20,477 nt of DNA from Pseudomonadota bacterium. Its GTDB lineage: Bacteria > Pseudomonadota > Alphaproteobacteria > Rhizobiales > Hyphomicrobiaceae. The notes under the pieces were generated by a model. That model was not told the origin of the DNA and ran no database searches. It was given only the letters and a program-made list of their open reading frames with translations. A program made the translations under genes and the position numbers. The DNA is taken from assembly GCA_023387235.1 (NCBI GenBank), contig JAEWIJ010000019.1, positions 1-20,477 of the forward strand, read 5' to 3'. Positions 14,581 to 20,477 of the stretch are shown here, in pieces. Each line of letters begins with the position of its first letter. The stretch's first letter is position 1.

Positions 14581-15465
14581 TCAAAGTGGCGCCGGCATCC
14601 CGCGACGCGCCGCTGCGGCCGCAAGCGTGTTGCGCAGGAGGCACGCGATCGTCATCGGGCCGACGCCGCCGGGCACCGGCGTGATCGCCCCCGCCACCTT
14701 TCGTGCATCCTCGAAATGGACATCGCCGACGAGGCGATTCTTGCCGCCTTCGCCCGGCACGCGATTGATGCCGACGTCGATCACGATTGCGCCGGGCTTG
14801 ATCCAGTCGCCACGGATCATCTCAGGCCGCCCGACCGCGGCGACGAGCAGATCGGCGCGCCGTGCAATCTCCGGCAGCGACCGGCTGCGCGAGTGCGCGA
14901 CCGTCACCGTACAATTCTCCGCCAGCAGAAGCTGCGCCACGGGCTTGCCGACGATGTTGGAGCGCCCGATGACGACGGCCTCGAGGCCGGAGAGGTCCGC
15001 TTGCACCGACTTCGCCAGGATGATGCAGCCGAGTGGCGTGCAGGGCACCAGCGCCGACTGGCCCGAGGCGAGACGGCCGGCATTGATGGGATGGAAGCCG
15101 TCCACGTCCTTGGCCGGATCGATCGCCTCGATCACGCGCCCGCTGTCGATATGCGGCGGCAGGGGGAGCTGGACGAGAATGCCGTCGACATCCGGGCGGA
15201 GGTTGAGCTCTTCGACGATCGCGAGCAGGTCGCTCTCGCTCGTCGTCGCCGGCACTTTGACCTCGAACGAGTTCATGCCGGCGGCGCGCGTCTCACGATC
15301 CTTGTTGCGGACGTAGACCTCGCTCGCGGGATCGTCGCCGACGAGGACGACCGCAAGTCCCGGCGTCACACCATGCTCGCGCCCGAGGCGCGCCACGGCG
15401 GTGGCGACATCCGCCCTCAGCTTTGCGGCAATGGCCTTGCCGTCGATCAGTCTCGCACCCGACAT
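14581..15465 (-). CDS. folD: Bifunctional methylenetetrahydrofolate dehydrogenase/methenyltetrahydrofolate cyclohydrolase
   Basis: A 294-residue FolD (E. coli form 288) that interconverts methylene-, methenyl- and 10-formyl-tetrahydrofolate in the cytoplasm using NADP. The catalytic YVRNK motif has Tyr51 and Lys55, followed by VQLPLP at 98-103, the PAKDVDGFHP block around 117-126, the dinucleotide motif GRSNIVGKP at 167-175, and PVPGGVGPMT near the C terminus. All hallmark residues are present. The ATG at 15465 matches where family sequence begins; an in-frame TTG at 15483 would add six residues. It follows the DUF167 gene after 18 bases and is the last gene of the yggT-DUF167-folD run. Assignment is secure. 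Confidence 0.96.
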   Translation of the reverse strand: MSGARLIDGKAIAAKLRADVATAVARLGREHGVTPGLAVVLVGDDPASEVYVRNKDRETRAAGMNSFEVKVPATTSESDLLAIVEELNLRPDVDGILVQLPLPPHIDSGRVIEAIDPAKDVDGFHPINAGRLASGQSALVPCTPLGCIILAKSVQADLSGLEAVVIGRSNIVGKPVAQLLLAENCTVTVAHSRSRSLPEIARRADLLVAAVGRPEMIRGDWIKPGAIVIDVGINRVPGEGGKNRLVGDVHFEDARKVAGAITPVPGGVGPMTIACLLRNTLAAAAARRGMPAPL

Positions 15466-15483
15466 TCCGCTGCTTTCCCCCAA

Positions 15484-15813
15484 TCAATCCTGAACGCCCA
15501 GGCGGCGCGCGCATTGTGCCGCGAGCGTTGCGCCGTCGCCGGCAATGGCGAGGCTCTTGACCCGCGCTGTGCTGCCTGTGGTGAGCGTAACAGAACTCTT
15601 TGCCACACCGAGCCAGTCGGCAACGGTCTCGATGGCGGCCGCATTCGCCGCGCCCTTGTCCGGCACGGCGCGGACGCGCACCTTGAGCGCCGGGCCTTGC
15701 GCGCTCGCCTCGAGGCCCTCCACCATATCTTTGGCGGATTTGGGCGTCACCCGAACCCGCAGGATCAAGCCGTCGCGAGAGCGCGTCCAAGGCACCTGCG
15801 CATCAGCCGTCAT
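15484..15813 (-). CDS. DUF167 (YggU) family protein
   Basis: A small 109-residue cytoplasmic protein of the DUF167/YggU family. The typical core reads RVTPKSAKD near residue 22, VRVRAVPDKGAANAA near 45-60, then a Leu-Gly-Val helix and a TGSTARVKSLAI strand, as in family members. The biochemical role is unknown. The ATG at 15813 overlaps the stop of the upstream yggT-type gene as ATGA, which implies translational coupling; the longer open frame upstream is the shadow of yggT. YggT and YggU genes are very often adjacent in bacteria, supporting both calls. Confidence 0.9.
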   Translation of the reverse strand: MTADAQVPWTRSRDGLILRVRVTPKSAKDMVEGLEASAQGPALKVRVRAVPDKGAANAAAIETVADWLGVAKSSVTLTTGSTARVKSLAIAGDGATLAAQCARRLGVQD

Positions 15814-16106
15814 CTCACGAGGTCGATGAGCGTTGGAATGACCACGCTCTGCATGAAGTAGCAGCCGAGCAGCAGGATGACCGGCGATATGTCGATGCCG
15901 CCGAGATCGGGCAGGACGCGCCGGATTGGGCGCAGGAGCGGCTCGGTCACGGCGTTGAGACCGTTCCACAGCGAGCGCACGAAGGGGTTGTAGGCATTGA
16001 CGACGTTGAACGCCATCAGCCAGCTCAGGATCACGCTCGCGATGATCACCCAGGTGTAGAGCGAGATGAGATAGCTTGTGAATTCGAGCAGTCGGATGAG
16101 CAGCAC
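15810..16106 (-). CDS. yggT: YggT family integral membrane protein
   Basis: A 98-residue inner-membrane protein with two hydrophobic helices (about residues 8-32 and 72-92) flanking a conserved cytoplasmic-type loop (NPFVRSLWNGLNAVTEPLLRPIRRVLP, with the TEPLLRPIR signature). Translation starts at a GTG (16106); AGGAG nine bases upstream decides this start, and no ATG is available nearby. YggT proteins are linked to cell division or envelope and osmotic functions in other bacteria, and the exact role here is inferred only from family. The stop overlaps the DUF167 start by four bases. It is the first gene of a three-gene run ending in folD. Confidence 0.92.
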   Translation of the reverse strand: MLLIRLLEFTSYLISLYTWVIIASVILSWLMAFNVVNAYNPFVRSLWNGLNAVTEPLLRPIRRVLPDLGGIDISPVILLLGCYFMQSVVIPTLIDLVR

Positions 16107-16182
16107 GGACGCCGTCTCCTGTTGAGCTAGCCGATACTTCTAGTATCCCTTTTGATGCCGAGGTTCGCTCGGGAGACTAGCC

Positions 16183-16213
16183 GGCGGCCGCCGCTGGTTT
16201 CACTCCGGCCGCC
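16183..16213 (-). terminator. GC-rich hairpin after the NDUFA9-like gene
   Basis: GGCGGCC (16183-16189) is complementary to GGCCGCC (16207-16213) with a 17-base loop, beginning 4 bases after the minus-strand stop at 16217. Residues 16183-16192 also form a perfect 10-base palindrome. A weak terminator is possible; no T run is present. Confidence 0.3.
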
Positions 16214-16216
16214 ACC

Positions 16217-17194
16217 TTATCCCCGATAATGCGAATACTGACCCTTCGTGCGATAGGACTCGAGATACGCCGGCACGATGGTGTCGATCGCGTGCGGCCC
16301 GTGGACGCCGAGGCCCTGCAGGGTTCTGTTTTCCTTGGCGGCAGCCTCGCTCACGACATTGTCGACCTGCAGCATCCGCACCTGATCGACGGTGAGCGGC
16401 CTCAGCGCATTGGGAAGCGGCGCCGTCACGGCCGCCGTAAGCTTCGCGAGCCAGAAGGGCAGCGGCACATAGCTCCGCGCGCGACCGGCGTGCTTCTGCA
16501 CGCGATCGAGCAGCGCCCTGAAAGTCAGAACCTCCGGACCGCCGAGCTCGTAGATTGTGCCGGGTTTGCCTGCGCCTTCGCAGATATTGGCAATGGCCGT
16601 CGCGACGTCGCCGACATAGACGGGCTGGAAACGCGTGCGTCCGCCGACGAGCGGAAGCACCGGTGCCGCCCGCGCCATGGCGGCAAAGCGATTGAAGAGG
16701 CTGTCCTCGGGGCCGAAGATCAGCGACGGGCGCAGGATGATCGCCTCGGGGAACGCCTCGAGTACCGCGCCCTCGGCCTGGCCTTTGGTGCGTCCGTATT
16801 GCCCTGGCGCGTTCGTGCCCGCGCCGATCGCGGAGACGTGCACGAGGCGGCTTGCGCCGGCATCCCTCGCAGCCCGCGCCACGGTCTTGGCGCCCGTGAC
16901 ATGGATCGATTCGAACGTCTGCGCGCCGGACTTGGCGAGAATGCCGACTAGGTTGACTACGCCATCGGCGCCTTCGAGCGCGCGCGTGATCGAGTCGGGA
17001 TAGCGGACATTCCCCTGCACGGCATGAATCTGGCCGACGCTGCCCATGGGCTGGAGATAGCCGGCAAGGTCCGGCCGGCGGCATACGGCCCGTACCCTGA
17101 ACCCGCGGCGTGCCAGTGCCCGGACCGAATGCCGCCCGACGAAGCCCGAGCCGCCCACGACCGCAATCAGCCGCCCTTCTTCCCGTGTCACCAT
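16217..17194 (-). CDS. NAD(P)-binding atypical SDR, complex I NDUFA9-like family
   Basis: A 325-residue extended/atypical SDR of the type annotated as complex I NDUFA9 subunit-like. The N terminus has AVVGGSGFVGRH with glycines 14, 17 and 20. A Ser121 and the YGRTK pair (Tyr133, Lys137) follow, and ILRPSLIFGPED is typical of this family. The C-terminal part (GGPEVLTFRALLDRV and onward) binds the rest of the substrate in relatives. The start at 17194 is chosen where homology begins; upstream in-frame sequence is Pro/Arg-rich. In bacteria these proteins are not proven complex I subunits; roles in quinone or lipid metabolism are suggested for relatives. The gene is separated from yggT by 110 bases and may or may not share its transcript. 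Confidence 0.87.
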   Translation of the reverse strand: MVTREEGRLIAVVGGSGFVGRHSVRALARRGFRVRAVCRRPDLAGYLQPMGSVGQIHAVQGNVRYPDSITRALEGADGVVNLVGILAKSGAQTFESIHVTGAKTVARAARDAGASRLVHVSAIGAGTNAPGQYGRTKGQAEGAVLEAFPEAIILRPSLIFGPEDSLFNRFAAMARAAPVLPLVGGRTRFQPVYVGDVATAIANICEGAGKPGTIYELGGPEVLTFRALLDRVQKHAGRARSYVPLPFWLAKLTAAVTAPLPNALRPLTVDQVRMLQVDNVVSEAAAKENRTLQGLGVHGPHAIDTIVPAYLESYRTKGQYSHYRG

Positions 17195-17642
17195 GCCCAG
17201 ATCCCCATTGCCTGACCGCGGAGCAATACATGGCCGCGCCGCGTGTCTCAAGGGTGTGGGGCGCTGTCCTCCTATTCCGGCCTGCAGGCGCCGCTCCTGA
17301 GCAGGCCTCCGCTGTGGCATCCGGATCTGCTCTCCCCGGCCGCGAGCCGCGGCGTTGGATCGCCTCTTAAAACACCCGCGAAAGGCCGTTCTCGGATTAT
17401 GGCAAAGTTTCCGTCACCAGCTTTATTGCCGCCGATTACTACTCCGTGCCGAAAAGGTGCAAAAATCCCGCAGACGGACGTTCCTTAGGGAACAGCTAAG
17501 AAAGCCGTTCTCAGGTCATTTAGTCAAAAGCGCATCGAATTTACGTCTTCTCAGCCAGAGCGCGGACATCGTGCGCTTATGCCCGCCCCGAGTTCAGCGC
17601 GGCAGCATTCGACGACTTGATACCGGGATAGGAGTTGTTCCC
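17195..17642. other. 448-base gene-free region with AT-richer tract and dyads
   Basis: No convincing gene is seen. Part of it (about 17365-17560) is clearly richer in A and T than anything else in the window. It holds a near-repeat of about 11 bases (GCCGTTCTC preceded by AAA, at 17381-17393 and 17501-17512, spaced 120 bases). It also holds the dyad GTTCC-TTAG-GGAAC (17480-17493), partly overlapping a second dyad CTTAG/CTAAG. The region probably holds the promoter and leader of the Sel1-type gene. The plus open frame that continues upstream from that gene to 17355 is highly basic, not conserved-looking, and judged non-coding. Confidence 0.45.
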
Positions 17643-17912
17643 ATGGCCAGATTTGATGTGGCATTCCAGGAGATGCCGGCCCTTGTGGCCCAGGGCGGCG
17701 CTGCGGACGCGCTTTTCGAGCTCGGGCTCGCCTATTGCAGCGGCCGCGACGTCGAGATCGACCTGATCGAGGCGCACAAATGGTTCAACCTCGCGGCGCT
17801 CCGCGGCAATAGCGAAGCCAAGCGCTACCGCAGCGAGCTTGCCGGCGAGATGAGCCGCGCCGAGATCGGCCAGGCCCAGCGCCGCGCCCGCGAGTGGCTG
17901 GCAGTTCACTGA
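17643..17912 (+). CDS. Small Sel1-like (TPR-related) repeat protein
   Basis: An 89-residue protein, start fixed by TAGGAG eight bases upstream of the ATG at 17643. It contains one clear Sel1-like repeat (about 21-56: ADALFELGLAYCSGR, then EAHKWFNLAALRGN), then a charged helix ending in QAQRRAREWL. Sel1 repeats are helical protein-binding modules; a single-repeat protein of this size probably acts as an adaptor or regulator. There is no signal peptide or membrane segment. A long AT-richer upstream region and a terminator-like hairpin downstream suggest it is transcribed alone. Partner and pathway unknown. Confidence 0.85.
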   Translation: MARFDVAFQEMPALVAQGGAADALFELGLAYCSGRDVEIDLIEAHKWFNLAALRGNSEAKRYRSELAGEMSRAEIGQAQRRAREWLAVH

Positions 17913-17926
17913 TCCCTTGATGGTTT

Positions 17927-17952
17927 GCGCCTGCTGGAAAGCCCGCAGGCGC
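17927..17952. terminator. Bidirectional hairpin between Sel1 and GST genes
   Basis: GCGCCTGC (17927-17934) is perfectly complementary to GCAGGCGC (17945-17952) with a 10-base loop, and weaker G-T/T-A pairs extend the stem outward. It lies in the 51-base gap between two convergent genes, 14 bases after one stop and 11 before the other, fitting a shared terminator. No U run on either strand. Confidence 0.5.
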
Positions 17953-17963
17953 GAGGAGCGGCA

Positions 17964-18593
17964 TCAGGGCGTCCCGTTGCGCCCGTGCGCAAGATACGCG
18001 GGCCGCTCGCTGAGTCGCTCATAGTAGCGCAGCACCGCGGGAAGCTCAGGCTTGTCGAAGTCCAGCCCGAACCACCGGTTGACGACCAGCCCGGCCGGAA
18101 TGTCGGCCAGCGTGAACGTCTCGCCCATGAGATACGGCTTGCCACTCTCTCCGAGCTCCGACTCGAGCAGTTGCATCTGCCGCGTCCACTGCCAGAGCCC
18201 CCACTCGATCGCGCCCGGCTTGTCCGCGAACTCCGCCGTCTTCACGTGCAGCCCGATGAAGACCGGGCGCAGGCCCGAGAAGAGATCCGTCGCCACCCAG
18301 TCCATCCAGGCCTCGATCGCAGCCCGTGCCTGCCCGTCGGAGGGGTAAAGATCCTCCCGGCCATGCTTCGCCGCGAGATAGCGGATGATGGCGTTGCTCT
18401 GGGGGAGCACGAAGCCGTCATCGTCGATGACCGGCACGAGCCCGAAGCGGCTGATCCGGCCAAAGGCCGGATCGCTGGTCGGCCGGAAGCCGCGCCCCCA
18501 ATCCTCCTGCTCGTACGGCAGACCCATTTCCTCACAGAGCCAAAGGATCTTGCGAACATTGATCGAGTTGGCGCGGCCGTAGATCTTCAGCAT
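17964..18593 (-). CDS. Glutathione S-transferase family protein
   Basis: A 209-residue cytosolic GST-like protein. The thioredoxin-like N-terminal domain starts MLKIYGRANSINVRKILW, with Ser10 as the likely thiol-activating residue, followed by the cis-Pro loop VPVI (53-56) and the glutathione gamma-glutamyl site QSNAI at 65-69, where Gln replaces the commoner Glu. The all-helical C-terminal domain (about 85-209) includes GETFTLADI, the conserved N-capping box. The ATG at 18593 has GAGGG five bases upstream. GSTs of this type conjugate or reduce electrophiles, or serve in specific catabolic steps. The gene is divergent from a GMC oxidoreductase over 160 bases, and a shared regulator is possible. 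Confidence 0.92.
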   Translation of the reverse strand: MLKIYGRANSINVRKILWLCEEMGLPYEQEDWGRGFRPTSDPAFGRISRFGLVPVIDDDGFVLPQSNAIIRYLAAKHGREDLYPSDGQARAAIEAWMDWVATDLFSGLRPVFIGLHVKTAEFADKPGAIEWGLWQWTRQMQLLESELGESGKPYLMGETFTLADIPAGLVVNRWFGLDFDKPELPAVLRYYERLSERPAYLAHGRNGTP

Positions 18594-18753
18594 GGTTGCC
18601 CTCGGAAGTTTGGTCGAGCTTAGCGCGCGCGTCACACGCCAGCCAATCATGCGCCTGCTAAGCAGGGCCTTTATTTGCAGGCTGGCCACCTGCTATCGAG
18701 ATGGGAAGGAGCGCGATCGGAGCGCTCCAATCTCATGCCTCGTGGAAATGCCC

Positions 18754-20460
18754 ATGATCTATGACTTCCTCATCGTCGGCGGCGGCTCGGCGGGGTCGGT
18801 GCTCGCCAACCGCCTCTCGGCCAAGAGCGCGAACAAGGTCCTGCTGCTCGAAGCCGGACCCGACACGCCGCACGGCGCGGTCCCGAAAGAGATCCTCGAC
18901 AGCTATCCCGGCACGGCCTACTTCGACCCGCGCTTTCACTGGACGAAGCTGCGCGTGCGCACCGAGGTCGTCTCGCACAACAATCCGACCGAATCCCCGC
19001 CGCCCATGCGCAAATATGAGCAGGCGCGCGTCCTCGGTGGCGGCTCCTCGATCAACGGACAGCTCGCCAATCGCGGCGCGCCGACGGACTATGCCGAGTG
19101 GGAAGCGCGCGGCGCGCGCGGCTGGAACTGGGACGACGTCCTCCCCTATTTCCGCAAGGTCGAGCGCGACATGGATTTCGACGGCCCCTTCCACGGCAAG
19201 GAAGGGCACATTCCCGTCCGCCGCATTTTCCGCGAGCATTGGACCGGATTTTCCAAAGCGGCCGCCACGGCCTTCGAGGCGCAAGGCTGGAAGTACGTCG
19301 AGGATCAGAACGGCGCGTTCGAGGACGGCTATCTGCCGCTCACGCATTCGAATGCCAACGAGCAGCGCGTCTCGGCTGCGATCGGCTATCTCGGCCCCGA
19401 GACGCGGCTCCGCAAGAACCTGACGATCTCGACCAGCACGGAAGTGAGCGAGCTTCTGTTCGAGGGCAAGCGCTGCGTCGGCGTACGGGCGAATGTCAAA
19501 GAACAACCACAGGAATTCCGCGCTAACGAGGTCATCCTGTGCAGCGGCGCGATCCACTCGCCGTCGCATCTCATGCGATCGGGGATCGGCCCCGTCGGCC
19601 ATCTCAAGGATCTCGGCATCGACGTGCGGGCGGCGCTCGGCGGCGTCGGCCAGCGACTGACGGACCATCCGGCCATCTCGGTCTCGGCTTACCTGCGCCC
19701 CGAAGGTCGCATGAACAATTTTACGCGCCGGCACATGACGCTGGGCTTGCGCTATTCCTCAGGGATCGGCGATCTGCCGCCGGGCGATATGTTCGTGAGC
19801 GTCGTCTCCAAGTCGGCATGGCACGACGTCGGCAAGCGCATTGCCTCGATGCTCATCTGGGTGAACCGCACGTGCTCGGAGCGCGGCGAGGTCAAGCTGG
19901 TCTCGCGCGATCCGCGCGAGGAACCGCTCGTCGAGTTCAACCTTCTCTCCGATCGCCGCGATCTCGAGCGGCTCATGGACGGCTTCAAGCGCATGGGGCA
20001 GGCCTATGCGCATCCCGAAGTGCGCAAGATCACCTCGAACCCCTTCCCGGCCGCCTACTCCGATCGCGTGCGCGCGCTCGGCGTCGTGTGCACGAAGAAC
20101 AAGATCATCACGGGGCTCGCCGGACGCCTGCTCGACGGGCCGCAGTTCGTGCGCAACTACCTATTCGACAACGTCATCGTCGAAGGCTTCAAGTTCAACG
20201 AGGTCATGCAGGACGACGAGGCGCTCGAAGCCTTCGTGCGCAAGGCGACGATCGGCGTGTGGCACGCCTCCTGTACGTGCCGCATGGGTGCGGAGAGCGA
20301 TCCCATGGCCGTGACGGACAATCAGGGCCGCGTGCGCGGCGGCATCAGCGGCCTGCGCGTCGTCGATGCTTCGATCTTCCCCATGGTGCCGAGCGCGAAC
20401 ACGAACTTCCCCGTGCTCATGACGGCCGAGAAGATCGCGGATGCCATGGTGGCGGCGTAG
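18754..20460 (+). CDS. GMC-family FAD-dependent oxidoreductase (choline dehydrogenase-like)
   Basis: A 568-residue flavoprotein that should oxidise an alcohol to an aldehyde or ketone. FAD binding is shown by the opening FLIVGGGSAGSVLANRLS (5-22) and the Glu after LLL (LLLEAGP). GMC signature 1 reads ARVLGGGSSINGQLANRG near residues 91-108. The C-terminal catalytic segment is VWHASCTCRMG with His504, where most relatives have HPxGTCRMG. The final block is ASIFPMVPSANTNFP with Asn549 and Asn551, then the AEKIAD helix. The start at 18754 is chosen for GGAA six bases upstream; ATG at 18748 would add two residues, and longer upstream frames look non-coding. No signal peptide is seen. Substrate unknown (choline, polyethylene-glycol or other alcohol). 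Confidence 0.92.
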   Translation: MIYDFLIVGGGSAGSVLANRLSAKSANKVLLLEAGPDTPHGAVPKEILDSYPGTAYFDPRFHWTKLRVRTEVVSHNNPTESPPPMRKYEQARVLGGGSSINGQLANRGAPTDYAEWEARGARGWNWDDVLPYFRKVERDMDFDGPFHGKEGHIPVRRIFREHWTGFSKAAATAFEAQGWKYVEDQNGAFEDGYLPLTHSNANEQRVSAAIGYLGPETRLRKNLTISTSTEVSELLFEGKRCVGVRANVKEQPQEFRANEVILCSGAIHSPSHLMRSGIGPVGHLKDLGIDVRAALGGVGQRLTDHPAISVSAYLRPEGRMNNFTRRHMTLGLRYSSGIGDLPPGDMFVSVVSKSAWHDVGKRIASMLIWVNRTCSERGEVKLVSRDPREEPLVEFNLLSDRRDLERLMDGFKRMGQAYAHPEVRKITSNPFPAAYSDRVRALGVVCTKNKIITGLAGRLLDGPQFVRNYLFDNVIVEGFKFNEVMQDDEALEAFVRKATIGVWHASCTCRMGAESDPMAVTDNQGRVRGGISGLRVVDASIFPMVPSANTNFPVLMTAEKIADAMVAA

Positions 20461-20477
20461 CGCTCGCGCCTTTGGCG

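Noticed and set aside
16133..16147. Small dyad GATAC/GTATC followed by TTTT on the plus strand, considered as a terminator
   Set aside because: No plus-strand gene ends there; five-base arms are weak, and it more likely lies in the yggT promoter region.
17355..17642. In-frame upstream extension of the Sel1-like gene (would give 185 residues)
   Set aside because: Basic, low-information sequence in an AT-richer tract, while the internal ATG at 17643 has a good ribosome site and starts the conserved part.
1..20477. Search for CRISPR arrays, tRNA genes, transposases, integrases, toxin-antitoxin pairs and known defence genes
   Set aside because: No regularly spaced repeats, tRNA-like cloverleaf or matching protein families were seen on either strand.

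Overview
The window is GC-rich chromosomal DNA that reads as an alphaproteobacterium, most likely of the order Hyphomicrobiales (Rhizobiales). This rests on protein style (M48 secreted protease, DUF900 hydrolase, YggT/DUF167/FolD block, NDUFA9-like reductase, tiny Sel1-type protein), on codon usage strongly biased to G/C at third positions, and on an intergenic C-run/G-run hairpin repeat of a kind common in that group. No tRNA, rRNA, CRISPR array, transposase, integrase or phage gene was seen. Genus-level placement cannot be made from the sequence alone.

Layout. (1) 1-760, minus: the N-terminal part of a secreted M48 zinc protease that runs off the left edge. (2) 1012-5497, plus: a three-gene acyl-CoA catabolism cluster (two-domain 3-hydroxyacyl-CoA dehydrogenase, fused NDP-forming acyl-CoA synthetase, SDR oxidoreductase). 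It converges at an inverted-repeat element with a crotonase-fold gene (5677-6486, minus). (3) 6677-9322, plus: aminopeptidase N (pepN). (4) 9459-10529, plus: a small membrane histidine kinase with an eroded ATP-binding domain, preceded by a palindrome carrying two GANTC sites. (5) 10763-12055, plus: iron-sulfur and FAD subunits of a molybdenum hydroxylase (CO dehydrogenase/xanthine dehydrogenase type), with no large molybdopterin subunit nearby. (6) 12101-17194, minus: a secreted DUF900 alpha/beta hydrolase with an extra N-terminal domain, a VOC (glyoxalase-fold) protein, the yggT-DUF167-folD block, and an NDUFA9-like NAD(P)-binding protein. (7) 17643-20460: a small Sel1-repeat protein (plus), a glutathione S-transferase (minus) and a GMC oxidoreductase (plus).

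How the genes work together. Genes 1012-6486 look like one catabolic unit: activation of an acid to its CoA ester, then hydration/isomerisation, oxidation and reduction steps. Two of its four enzymes lack textbook catalytic residues. The SDR has Ala where the catalytic Tyr should be, and the crotonase has Ala and His where the two hydratase glutamates should be. The substrate may therefore be unusual. The yggT, DUF167 and folD genes are tightly packed and should be co-transcribed. The molybdenum hydroxylase pair needs a large subunit encoded elsewhere. Most of the rest is ordinary housekeeping or accessory metabolism. I saw no clear defence, mobile or secretion system; the most unusual material is the atypical CoA enzymes, the degenerate kinase and several well-formed intergenic palindromes.
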